64,000 nucleotides of DNA from Mesorhizobium sp. 113-3-3 (GTDB taxonomy: Bacteria; Pseudomonadota; Alphaproteobacteria; Rhizobiales; Rhizobiaceae). The notes below the pieces were generated by a model. That model made no database searches. It saw nothing but the letters and a program-made list of their open reading frames with translations, and had not been told where the DNA came from. The DNA is taken from positions 3,166,501 through 3,230,500 of the forward strand of contig NZ_AP023243.1 of NCBI RefSeq assembly GCF_016756495.1, in the 5' to 3' direction. The translations under genes were made by a program, and so were the position numbers. Each line of letters begins with the position of its first letter. Position 1 is the stretch's first letter. Shown here one piece after another: positions 35,733 to 44,061 of this stretch.

Positions 35733-36880
35733 GCGCGCTGTCGCTTCGCGGCCTGAAGAAATCCTTAGGTGGCAATGCCATTCTGAATGGCGTCAGCCTC
35801 GATGTCGAAGCCGGCGAATTTATCGCGCTCGTCGGTCCTTCCGGGTGCGGCAAGAGCACGTTGCTGCGCATCCTGGCCGGGCTCGACCATGCCGATAGCG
35901 GCGACATCTTCGTCGGCGGCAAGGACATGTCGCCGGTTGCCGCGGCCGACCGCAACATTGCCATGGTGTTCCAGTCCTACGCGCTCTACCCGCATCTGAC
36001 GGCGGGACAGAACATCGCCGTGCCGCTCGCCATGAAGCGGCTGAGCCGGTCGCAGCGCCTGCCGCTGGTCGGCTCGCTGCTGCCTGGCCAGAAGGAGATC
36101 CGCAGCGGCGTTGCGCGCGATGTCCGCGAGATGGCGGGTCTGCTCAAGATCGACCACCTGCTCGACCGCAAGCCGGGGCAGATGTCGGGCGGCCAGCGCC
36201 AGCGTGTGGCGCTGGCGCGCGCCATGGTGCGCCATCCCTCGATCTTCCTGATGGACGAGCCGCTTTCCAACCTCGACGCCAATCTGCGCGTCCATGCGCG
36301 CGGCGAGATCGTCGAACTGCATCGTCGCGCCGGCGTGCCGACGCTTTATGTGACGCACGACCAGGCCGAGGCGCTTTCGATGGCCGACCGCGTGGCGGTG
36401 ATGATCGGCGGCAATCTGCTGCAACTCGCAGCACCCGAAATGATCTACAACGACCCGGCGCATATCGAAGTCGCGCGCTTCATCGGCCAGCCGAGGATCA
36501 ACATCATCCCGGCGAAGGCCGAGAACGGCCGTGTCGAGTTCGAAGGCATGCGGCTGGCTTTGCTGGAGAAGGTGGCGAACGGACCGGTCAGCGTCGGCAT
36601 CCGGCCTGAATTCGTCAAACTGTCCCCCAGCGGGCGCAGCGGCCTTGCCGGTCGGATCGAACGCCTCGAATTCCTCGGCTCGGAAGTGATTGCCCATTGC
36701 CGGCTCGACGCCTCCGGCGACAGCGTCGTCGCCAAGCTGGCGCCGCAGGAGGCGAGGGACCTGATCGCCGGAATGAAGGTGGGGATCCTTCTGGCCCCCG
36801 AACAGGCGATGGTCTTCGGGCCGGAAGGAAAGCGGCTGCGCATCGCGGCGGGCGCGCGGCAGGAGCCGGCCTATGTCTAG
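35729..36880 (+). CDS. Ugp-like ABC transporter ATP-binding protein
   Basis: 383 residues. Walker A GPSGCGKSTLL, signature MSGGQRQRVALARAM, Walker B IFLMDEPLSNLDANLRV and switch VTHDQAEAL are intact. The helical domain carries a longer insert (about residues 105-135, RSQRLPLVGSLLPGQKEIRSG) than common UgpC/MalK proteins. A TOBE-like regulatory domain follows. It overlaps the phosphodiesterase and the permease genes, forming one translational unit. Confidence 0.88.
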   Translation: MSALSLRGLKKSLGGNAILNGVSLDVEAGEFIALVGPSGCGKSTLLRILAGLDHADSGDIFVGGKDMSPVAAADRNIAMVFQSYALYPHLTAGQNIAVPLAMKRLSRSQRLPLVGSLLPGQKEIRSGVARDVREMAGLLKIDHLLDRKPGQMSGGQRQRVALARAMVRHPSIFLMDEPLSNLDANLRVHARGEIVELHRRAGVPTLYVTHDQAEALSMADRVAVMIGGNLLQLAAPEMIYNDPAHIEVARFIGQPRINIIPAKAENGRVEFEGMRLALLEKVANGPVSVGIRPEFVKLSPSGRSGLAGRIERLEFLGSEVIAHCRLDASGDSVVAKLAPQEARDLIAGMKVGILLAPEQAMVFGPEGKRLRIAAGARQEPAYV

Positions 36881-37796
36881 CGTCGTGCTGGCGGGAAATA
36901 TCCCGAGCGCCGCGGCACTGCGTGCGCGCAGCGAGGACCGGACCGCCTGGCTGCTGGCGGCGCCGGCCATCGTGCTGTTGCTGCTGTTCGTGCTGTTGCC
37001 GGTTGCGGCCGTCATCTTTCTCGGCTTCACCGATTTCGAGCTCGGCTACGGCAAGTTCCGCTTCGTCGGGTTCGAGAACTACGCGCATCTCTTGAACGAC
37101 CGCACCTTCCGCCGGTCGCTGTGGAACACCTCGGTCTATACGGCCATCGTCGCTCCGGTCTCGATCGTGCTTGGCCTCGGCGTTGCCCTGCTGATCGAAG
37201 GCGAGGGGCGGGCGCGCGGTTTTTTCCGCACCGTCTATTTCCTGCCCGTCGCCTCGCTGATCGTCGCCATGGCGACCGTCTGGCAATACATCTTCCACCC
37301 GACGATCGGGCCGCTCAATGCGCTGCTTTCGCTGGCCGGCATTCCCGGTCCGAACTGGCTCGGCGCGTCGAACACCGTGCTCTACAGCCTGTCGATCATC
37401 GGCATCTGGCAGTCGGTCGGCTTCAACATGGTGCTGTTCCTGGCGGGGCTGACGGCGATCCCACGCGAGCTCTATGCCGCCGCCCATGTCGACGGCGCGA
37501 AATCGGCGCTCGACCGGTTTTTCCTGGTCACCTGGCCTATGCTCGGGCCGACGACGCTGTTCGTCGTCACCATCAGCGTCACCAATGCGGTGAAGGTTTT
37601 CGAGACGGTAAAGATGCTGACCGACGGCGGGCCCAACAAGGCGTCGGAAGTGCTGCTTTTCACCATCTACCAGGAGGGTTTCGTCTATCTGCGCGTCGGC
37701 TACGCCTCGGCGATGACGGTCGTCTTCCTGGCGATCCTGGTGGTGCTGATGCTTCTGCAGTACCGCGTGCTCGACCGGCGGGTGCACTACACATGA
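36873..37796 (+). CDS. Ugp/MalF-type ABC transporter permease
   Basis: 307 residues, six membrane segments, EAA loop PRELYAAAHVDGAKSALDRFFLVTWPMLGPT. Typical of the carbohydrate/glycerophosphate uptake family 1 (UgpA-like). The ATG lies eight bases before the stop of the ATPase gene. Confidence 0.88.
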   Translation: MSSVVLAGNIPSAAALRARSEDRTAWLLAAPAIVLLLLFVLLPVAAVIFLGFTDFELGYGKFRFVGFENYAHLLNDRTFRRSLWNTSVYTAIVAPVSIVLGLGVALLIEGEGRARGFFRTVYFLPVASLIVAMATVWQYIFHPTIGPLNALLSLAGIPGPNWLGASNTVLYSLSIIGIWQSVGFNMVLFLAGLTAIPRELYAAAHVDGAKSALDRFFLVTWPMLGPTTLFVVTISVTNAVKVFETVKMLTDGGPNKASEVLLFTIYQEGFVYLRVGYASAMTVVFLAILVVLMLLQYRVLDRRVHYT

Positions 37797-38623
37797 CAGG
37801 CATTCCGGCCGGCAGCATCATCCGCTTCGCGCTGCTTTCGCTCGGCGCGCTGATGATCCTTGCGCCCTACATCTTCATGATCTCGACGGCGGGCAAGACG
37901 CAGAGCGACATCTTCACCTCGTCGCTGGCGCTGATCCCGCAGCATTTCTACTTCGCCGAGAATTTCGCCAAGGCGTTTGCCAAGGTGCCGATGGCGACGC
38001 TGCTGTGGAACGGCGTCGTCGTCTGCGGCCTGATCTTCTTCTTCCAGGTCGTGGTCGCCATCCCTTGCGCCTACGCCATGGCCAAGCTGAAGTTCCGCGC
38101 CGCGCGGCTGATGATGGTGCTGGTCATGCTCGGCCTGCTGGTGCCGATCCATGCCACCGCGCTGCCGCTCTACGTCGCCTTCGACAGGATGTCGCTGTTG
38201 AACAGCTACACCTCGCTGGTCGCGCCCTTCACCATATCGGTGTTCGCGATCTTCATGTTCCTGCAGTTCTTCCGCGCCATGCCCGACGACCTGCTGCACG
38301 CCGCGCGGCTCGACGGCATGTCCGAACTCGGCATCGTGGCGCGCGTCATCGTGCCCAATGCGTGGCCGGCGGTCACCGCCTTCGCGATCTTTTCCGTTGT
38401 CGCGCACTGGAACGACCTCTACTGGCCGCTGATCGTCGTCAGCAAGCAGGCCTACGCCACGCCGCCGCTCGGCCTGATGTATTTCCGCGCCGCCGAGGCC
38501 GGCGACGACTATGGCGCGCTGATGGCCGCCACGCTGATCATAACCCTTCCTCTCGTCGCCGCCTTCCTGCTCGCGCAGAAGCGCTTCGTCGAGGGCATCA
38601 CCATGACCGGTCTCAAAGGCTGA
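37793..38623 (+). CDS. Ugp/MalG-type ABC transporter permease
   Basis: 276 residues, six membrane segments. The EAA loop is PDDLLHAARLDGMSELGIVARVIVPNAWPAV and the C-terminus KRFVEGITMTGLKG is the family signature. Starts with ATGA overlap to the preceding permease. Confidence 0.88.
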   Translation: MTGIPAGSIIRFALLSLGALMILAPYIFMISTAGKTQSDIFTSSLALIPQHFYFAENFAKAFAKVPMATLLWNGVVVCGLIFFFQVVVAIPCAYAMAKLKFRAARLMMVLVMLGLLVPIHATALPLYVAFDRMSLLNSYTSLVAPFTISVFAIFMFLQFFRAMPDDLLHAARLDGMSELGIVARVIVPNAWPAVTAFAIFSVVAHWNDLYWPLIVVSKQAYATPPLGLMYFRAAEAGDDYGALMAATLIITLPLVAAFLLAQKRFVEGITMTGLKG

Positions 38624-38663
38624 TTTGCCAACAACTGACTGGGCCAACAAGGAGAAACCAGCA

Positions 38664-39929
38664 ATGAAGCATATTTCCAGGATTTTCGCCGCGGCGGCGG
38701 TGTCGCTGGCGGCGGCCCTTCCGGCCTACGCCGAGACGACGCTGACGGTTCACTACCCGATGCCTGGCTTTTTCAAGAACGTGATGGACACGATCTCGAA
38801 GAAGTTCATGGAGGAAAACCCCGATATCAAGATCCAGTTCGCCAGCCCGTCGGCGACCTATGAGGAAGGCATCCAGACCATTCTTCGCCAGGCCGGCACC
38901 GACGAGATGCCCGACATCACCTTCATCGGCCTCAACCGCCTGCGCATGCTCAATGAGCGCGACGTCGCCGTCGATCTCGGCCCGCTGGTCAAGAAGGAAG
39001 GCAATATGGCGGAGCTCGGCTTCTCCGACACGATCCTGAAGCTGGCGCAGGTCAACGGCAAGCAGGTTGGGCTTGCCTTCGCCACCTCCAACCCGATCAT
39101 GTATTACAACGCCGACCTGATGAAAGCGGCCGGTGGCGATCCGGACAATCCGCCCAAGACATGGGACGAGGTGATCGCGCTCGGCGGCAAGATCAAGGCG
39201 CTCGGCAACGGCGTCGACGGCATCGACTTCCGCTGGCAGGGCGATGACTGGATGTTCTCGGCGCTGCTGTTCGGCGCCGGCGGCAAGATGCTGAACGAGG
39301 ACGAAAGCAAGGTCGCCTTCAACGGTCCGGAAGGCGAAAAGGCGGTGGAGATCCTGCAGCAGATGGTGAAGGAGGGCGGCATGCCGGTCTTCACCAAGCC
39401 GGCGGGCGAGCAGGCTTTCGCGGCCGGCAAGGTCGGCTTCGAATTCCAGACCACCGGCGCGCTGGTCAACACGATCAAGAATGTCGGCGACAAGTTCACG
39501 CTGCGCACGGCCAAGATCCCGCTGATCGATCCGGTCAACGGCCATCTGCCGACGGGCGGCAATGCCGTGGTCATCCTGACCAAGGACGCGGCCAAGCAGG
39601 AGGCTGCCTGGAAGTTCGCTAAATTCGCCGCCGGCCCCTATGGCGCTTCCGTCGTCGTGCCGGGCACCGGCTATGTCCCCAACAATGAACTCGCGGCGAA
39701 ATCATCAGATTATCTCGGCGATTTCTACAAGAAGAACCCGCTCTTCCAGGCCGGGCTCAGCCAGATGCCGCTGATGGTTCCGTGGTATGCCTTCCCGGGC
39801 ACCAATGGTGTGAAGGTGACGCAGACGATCGTCGACAATCTGTCGCGCATCGTCGACCAGTCGGCGACACCGAAGGAAGCGCTCAATGACGCGGCCAGCG
39901 ACGTTGAAGGCATGCTGCCGACGCAGTAA
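38664..39929 (+). CDS. Ugp-like extracellular solute-binding protein
   Basis: 421 residues with signal peptide MKHISRIFAAAAVSLAAALP ending AYAE. Family 1 solute-binding pattern: ITFIGLNRLRMLNERDVAVDL, NPIMYYNADLMKAAGGDPDNPPKTWDEV and MWDE-like segments; the LPTGGNAVVIL and PGTGYVPNNE parts resemble UgpB. AAGGAGAAACCAGCA precedes the ATG at 38664. Substrate probably glycerol-3-phosphate or a glycerophosphodiester, given the linked phosphodiesterase. Confidence 0.85.
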   Translation: MKHISRIFAAAAVSLAAALPAYAETTLTVHYPMPGFFKNVMDTISKKFMEENPDIKIQFASPSATYEEGIQTILRQAGTDEMPDITFIGLNRLRMLNERDVAVDLGPLVKKEGNMAELGFSDTILKLAQVNGKQVGLAFATSNPIMYYNADLMKAAGGDPDNPPKTWDEVIALGGKIKALGNGVDGIDFRWQGDDWMFSALLFGAGGKMLNEDESKVAFNGPEGEKAVEILQQMVKEGGMPVFTKPAGEQAFAAGKVGFEFQTTGALVNTIKNVGDKFTLRTAKIPLIDPVNGHLPTGGNAVVILTKDAAKQEAAWKFAKFAAGPYGASVVVPGTGYVPNNELAAKSSDYLGDFYKKNPLFQAGLSQMPLMVPWYAFPGTNGVKVTQTIVDNLSRIVDQSATPKEALNDAASDVEGMLPTQ

Positions 39930-39947
39930 GGGCTTTTTATCGCGGGT

Positions 39948-39978
39948 CTTCCCTTCTCCCACAAGGGGAGAAGGGAAG
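39948..39978. terminator. Bidirectional hairpin between convergent genes
   Basis: CTTCCCTTCTCCC and GGGAGAAGGGAAG form a 13-base-pair stem, placed between the stop codons of the binding-protein gene (39929) and the convergent amidohydrolase gene (39985). A closely similar stem occurs at 48349-48379. Confidence 0.65.
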
Positions 39979-39984
39979 AGAGCG

Positions 39985-40872
39985 CTACACCGGCCGATAA
40001 ACCTTCTCCGCCGTGTTCCAGAAAATATCGGCCTCGGCTTCCGCACCATGCCTGCCCACCGCGTCGCGGTGCGCCTTGATCAGTTCGGCGTGGTTGGTCC
40101 AGAGTTTCTCGATCGGGAAGTTCGAGCCGAACATCAGATGGTCCGACCCTAGAATATCGATTGCGTTGTCGACGATATACGCAATCAGCGCCGGGTCGTT
40201 GCGGTGGGCGAAAGTGCCGAGACCCGACAGCTTGGCATAGAGATTGGGCGCGGCGGACAGCGTGCGCAGGCCAGCCTTCCAGGCCTCGGTGGTTTCCTGA
40301 TCCAAGCCGGTCAGCATGCCGGCATGAGTGAGAATGAAGTTGATCCCGGGATTTTCGCCGACCAGCGTCAGCCCGTCCTTCATCTGGGCGGGAAAGAGCT
40401 GCAGGTCGAAGGACAGGCCATAGTCCTTCAGCCGCGCCACGTTGGCGCGCACTCTGGGGTCGATGACCTGATCGGCCGAGGCGGCGAAGCGGAAGGCGGG
40501 AGTCTCGTGCCAGTGCAGTTGCATCCGCACACCGCGCAGCAGCGGATATTTTGTCAGCCGGTCGATCTGCGGCCTTATGTCGTCGACCGTCATATCGGTA
40601 TAGCCGACGATGGCATGCGGCCAGCCGGTCTCGTCAGCGGTCTTCTGCAGGAAGGCGACTTCCTTCTCGAAATCCTCCTTCGCCCAGTTGGTCTGGACAT
40701 AGACGGCCTTCTCGACGCCTGATCCTTTCTGGTCCTCGAGGAATTCGCCGATCGGATAGTCGCGGCGGATCGGCTCGTAGGGGCCGAAGATGCGCGGCAC
40801 CATCGGCCCGACCAGCCAGGGCTGGTCCTTCTGGCGCCAGATGTGGAAATGCGCGTCGATGGCTTTCTGCAT
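39985..40872 (-). CDS. Amidohydrolase (Amidohydro_2) family metal-dependent hydrolase
   Basis: 295 residues. The first metal motif is DAHFHIW; later GVRMQLHWHET, INFILTHAGM and LMFGSNFP follow the order of the fuconolactonase/2-pyrone-4,6-dicarboxylate lactonase group. Such enzymes open lactones or cyclic amides. It is the last gene of the molybdenum hydroxylase operon and overlaps coxE, so it may hydrolyse a ring product of the hydroxylase. ATG chosen over the GTG one codon upstream. Confidence 0.85.
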   Translation of the reverse strand: MQKAIDAHFHIWRQKDQPWLVGPMVPRIFGPYEPIRRDYPIGEFLEDQKGSGVEKAVYVQTNWAKEDFEKEVAFLQKTADETGWPHAIVGYTDMTVDDIRPQIDRLTKYPLLRGVRMQLHWHETPAFRFAASADQVIDPRVRANVARLKDYGLSFDLQLFPAQMKDGLTLVGENPGINFILTHAGMLTGLDQETTEAWKAGLRTLSAAPNLYAKLSGLGTFAHRNDPALIAYIVDNAIDILGSDHLMFGSNFPIEKLWTNHAELIKAHRDAVGRHGAEAEADIFWNTAEKVYRPV

Positions 40873-42176
40873 CACGATACCCTTTTCCAGATTGTCGATG
40901 CCGCAGGGGCAGGGCGGGCGAGCGACAGGATGAAATCGGTGAGGCTGGTCAGCGACGAGCCGTCGATGAGGTCGTCGAGGTCAGGCAGGATGGCGCGCAG
41001 CGCCGCCGTGGCCGGTCGAAAGCGCGGATCGCCGGCCAAGGGCGTGGCCAGCGACAGCCGGAAAGCGCGGGCACTCAGCCTTCGTATCGCGGTCTCCAGC
41101 TCGGCATGATCGCCGCGCTCGAGCGCATCCGAGAGGATCACCACCGCCGCACCACGCGCGAAGGACGAAAAGCGCGGCACCGAGAGGAAAGCGAGCAGCG
41201 TCGGTCCCATGCGGGTGCCGCCGTCCCAGTCGTCGACCTGGGCCGCCGCGCGGGCCAGCGCCTGATCGCGGTCGCGGATGCGCAAGGCAGCGGTAATGCG
41301 CGTCAGCCGAGTGCCGAAGGTGAAGATCTCGGCACGGTCCGCGCCTTGCACGGCGGCATGCGCCAGCTTGAGATAATCCGCCGTGTGCAGCTTCATCGAG
41401 CCGGAGACGTCGATCAAGAGCAGCAGCTTGCGCGGCACGGTCTGGCGGCGGCGCAGCAGCGGCGAGGGGACATCGCCATCGGCGCTGACGATTTCGCGCA
41501 GCGAGCGGCGCAGATCGAGCTTGCCGCGCGAAGGAGTGCGCACGGTGCGGAAGGAGCGGCGGGCGGGAAGAGCCGAAGCGAGCTTGCGGCGGAAAGCGGC
41601 CAGCCTGTCGTCGTCGCGCTGGAAATCGCGTGTGCTCAGCTGTTCCAGGGCGGACGACAGTTCGCCGCCTTCCTGGGTGTGCACGGCTTCGATCCGTTCG
41701 TCGTCGGCGCCGCCATCGTCCTTGATGCGGGTTTCCTCGTCCGCTTCGCCTTCGATCACGGCTGAGGTGTTGCCGTAGAAATGGCTCTGGAAATGCGCCT
41801 CGAATTCGTCGCGGCGGTCGGGCGGCGGTGCAAGCGTGGCAAGGGCGGCCTCGCGGATGTCAGACATCGAGCGGGGGCCGAGCAGTGTGACCGCCTGCAT
41901 GAAGCCGGAGACCTGTTCGGGGGCGACGGCGAAGCCGTAGCGACGCAGCCGGCGGGCAAAGCCAAGGAAGGGCGCGGCGGCGCGGGGGAGCTTCTCCTCG
42001 CCCCGTTTACGGGGGTCCGAAGGACGGGTCGAGACAGGCGGCTCGACCCCTGATGCCGACAGGCAGGTGAGGGGCGGCGCCACCTTCTGCCCACCATGGC
42101 GCTGCCCCTCATCCGCCCCTTCGGGGCACCTTCTCCCCGTAAACGGGGAGAAGGGGTTGTCGAGGTCCCGGCTCAC
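40872..42176 (-). CDS. CoxE-like VWA-domain maturation protein with repeat-encoded N-terminus
   Basis: 434 residues from a GTG that overlaps the moxR stop as GTGA. The conserved part begins at about residue 63 (FLGFARRLRRYGFAVAPEQV) and contains the VWA metal site RKLLLLIDVSGSMKLH and GTRMGPTLLAFL. CoxE with the MoxR/CoxD ATPase inserts or rearranges the active-site metal of molybdenum hydroxylases. Residues about 8-62 are encoded by a palindromic repeat element (41991-42156) that keeps the frame open. Between the element and the conserved core I find no other good start codon. Confidence 0.8.
   Translation of the reverse strand: MSRDLDNPFSPFTGRRCPEGADEGQRHGGQKVAPPLTCLSASGVEPPVSTRPSDPRKRGEEKLPRAAAPFLGFARRLRRYGFAVAPEQVSGFMQAVTLLGPRSMSDIREAALATLAPPPDRRDEFEAHFQSHFYGNTSAVIEGEADEETRIKDDGGADDERIEAVHTQEGGELSSALEQLSTRDFQRDDDRLAAFRRKLASALPARRSFRTVRTPSRGKLDLRRSLREIVSADGDVPSPLLRRRQTVPRKLLLLIDVSGSMKLHTADYLKLAHAAVQGADRAEIFTFGTRLTRITAALRIRDRDQALARAAAQVDDWDGGTRMGPTLLAFLSVPRFSSFARGAAVVILSDALERGDHAELETAIRRLSARAFRLSLATPLAGDPRFRPATAALRAILPDLDDLIDGSSLTSLTDFILSLARPAPAASTIWKRVS
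41991..42156. repeat. Palindromic rhizobial-type repeat inside the coxE reading frame
   Basis: About 166 bases with nested inverted repeats: CCCCGTTTACGGGG at 42001-42014, GGGTCGAG/CTCGACCC at 42026-42049, and a 26-base near-perfect palindrome at 42129-42154. The sequence style (CTTCTCCCCGTAAACGGGGAGAAG-type ends) is that of dispersed intergenic rhizobial repeats, yet here it sits between the coxE start and its conserved core. Confidence 0.7.
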
Positions 42177-43054
42177 GCCAGCGCCTCCTCGACAATCCGA
42201 CCAAGCTCCGGCGCGATATAGGAGAGGTCTTCCTCGTCCTTGATCAGCACGCCGATGGCGCGGCGGAAGGCTTCGGGCCACGGGCTGCCGCCTTTTTCCA
42301 GAATGGTGGCGGCATTGGCCCATTCGACCGCTTCGGCGATGCCCGGCGGCTTGGCGAGCGGCCGGGCGCGGATGGTCTGGACGGCCGCCGCCACGGCGCG
42401 TGCGGTGGCCTCGGCGACATCGCCGGCGCGCAGCATGATGATGGCGGCCTCGCGCTCGGCGTCGGGATAGCCGATCCAGTGGTAGACGCAGCGGCGGCGC
42501 AGCGCTTCGGCAAGTTCGCGGGTGCGATTCGAGGTCAGGATGACGATCGGCTGAGTGGCGGCACGGATGGTGCCGCGCTCGGGAATGCTGATCTGGAAAT
42601 CGGAGAGGAATTCGAGCAGCAGCGCCTCGAATTCATGGTCGGAACGGTCGATCTCATCGACCAGCAGCACGCGTTGCTCCGGCGCCTTCAGCACCTGCAG
42701 CAGCGGGCGGGCGATCAAAAAACGGTCGTCATAGATGTCGATCTCATGCTCGCCGGCATGGCGGATGGCGAGCAGCTGGCGTTGATAATTCCATTCGTAG
42801 AGTGCGTGCGCGGCGTCGATACCTTCATAGCATTGCAGCCGCACCAGATCGCGGCCGAGCAGTTCGGCGATCGCCTTCGCCGCTTCCGTCTTGCCGACGC
42901 CTGGCGCGCCTTCGAGCAGCAGCGGCTTGCCCAGCCGGATCGCCAGGAAGATGGCGGTCGCCAGGCTGTCGTCGGCCAGATAGCGCGAGGCGGCGAGGTG
43001 CTGCGCCACCGCCTCCGGCGAGGTCGCGACAGTCTCGGCTTTCACCTCGGGCAT
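42173..43054 (-). CDS. MoxR/CoxD-type AAA ATPase
   Basis: 293 residues. Walker A LLEGAPGVGKTEAAKAIAELLG, Walker B RVLLVDEIDRSD and sensor 1 PIVILTSNRTRELAEALRRRC are intact. In the CO dehydrogenase system CoxD works with CoxE as a chaperone for metal-centre assembly. The ATG at 43054 lies one base after the stop of the molybdopterin subunit gene; the longer upstream frame is non-conserved. Confidence 0.88.
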   Translation of the reverse strand: MPEVKAETVATSPEAVAQHLAASRYLADDSLATAIFLAIRLGKPLLLEGAPGVGKTEAAKAIAELLGRDLVRLQCYEGIDAAHALYEWNYQRQLLAIRHAGEHEIDIYDDRFLIARPLLQVLKAPEQRVLLVDEIDRSDHEFEALLLEFLSDFQISIPERGTIRAATQPIVILTSNRTRELAEALRRRCVYHWIGYPDAEREAAIIMLRAGDVAEATARAVAAAVQTIRARPLAKPPGIAEAVEWANAATILEKGGSPWPEAFRRAIGVLIKDEEDLSYIAPELGRIVEEALA

Positions 43055-43055
43055 G

Positions 43056-44060
43056 TCAGTTCGCCGCTTGCGCCTTGAGCGCGCGCAGGATGCGCTCCGG
43101 CGTGATCGGCAGCGTGTCGATGCGTACGCCGACGGCGTCGAAGACGGCGTTGGCGACCGCCGGGATCTGCGGGTTGGCGCACATTTCGCCCGGCCCCTTG
43201 GCGCCGTAGGGACCATCCGCCGAAGGACGCTCCAGCACGATGATCTCGGTTTGCGCGAGATCGCCGGGGCCCGGCATCAGATATTGGTTGAAGTCGGTGC
43301 CGCCATGGTCGCGGTTGGGGTAGTAGGGCTCGGTGGTTTCGTAGAGCGCGTGGCTGATGCCCATCCAGGAGCCGCCGACCAGCTGCTGCTCGACCATTTT
43401 CGGGTTCAGCGCGCGGCCGATCTCGAAGACGTTCTTGACCGTCAGCACGGTGACTTCGCCGGTTTCGTCATCGACCTCGACTTCGGCCACGGTGCAGGCG
43501 TGCGCGTAGCAGGTCGAGGGCTTCATCGCGCCGGTCTCCTTCTCCGGATAGGAGCGCGGGATCAGGAACATGCCGCGTCCCGATATCGACCGGCCGCGTT
43601 TGAAATGCGCCGACAAAGCGACATCGAAGATCGAGATCGACTTTTGCGGCGCACCCTTGACCAGAATGTTGCCCTGGCCGTCGGTCTCGAGATCGGAGGC
43701 GTTGACCTCCAATTCCTCGGCCGCCACTTCCAGCATCACCTGGCGGGCTTCCCGGGCGGCCTGGATGACGGCGTTGCCGGCGCGGTGGGTGCCGCGCGAG
43801 GCGAAGGTGCCCATGCAGTGCGGGCCGGTATCGGTGTCGGCGGTGTCGACGACGACGCGGTCGGTGGGCACGCCGATGGTCTCGGCGCAGATCTGCGCCA
43901 TGATCTGCTTCATGCCCTGGCCGAGATCGACGGATGACAGCGTCACCATGAAATTGCCGGTCGGCGTCGAATGCACCAGCGCCTGGGTCGGGTCGCCGCC
44001 GAGGTTCATGCCGGTGGGATAGTTGATCGCGGCCACGCCGCGTCCACGCCGGATCGCCAT
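43056..44060 (-). CDS. Molybdopterin-binding subunit, C-terminal half (split xanthine-dehydrogenase-type)
   Basis: 334 residues. Starts MAIRRGRGVAAINYPTGMN, the region that normally continues the large subunit, and contains SVDLGQGMKQIMAQICAE (cofactor contact) and GPYGAKGPGEM, whose Glu is the catalytic base of molybdenum hydroxylases. Its ATG lies one base after the TGA of the N-terminal-half gene (TGATATG), which suggests translational coupling. A natural split into L and M subunits is known for nicotinate dehydrogenase of Eubacterium barkeri; a frameshift mutation is the alternative. Confidence 0.8.
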   Translation of the reverse strand: MAIRRGRGVAAINYPTGMNLGGDPTQALVHSTPTGNFMVTLSSVDLGQGMKQIMAQICAETIGVPTDRVVVDTADTDTGPHCMGTFASRGTHRAGNAVIQAAREARQVMLEVAAEELEVNASDLETDGQGNILVKGAPQKSISIFDVALSAHFKRGRSISGRGMFLIPRSYPEKETGAMKPSTCYAHACTVAEVEVDDETGEVTVLTVKNVFEIGRALNPKMVEQQLVGGSWMGISHALYETTEPYYPNRDHGGTDFNQYLMPGPGDLAQTEIIVLERPSADGPYGAKGPGEMCANPQIPAVANAVFDAVGVRIDTLPITPERILRALKAQAAN

Positions 44061-44061
44061 A

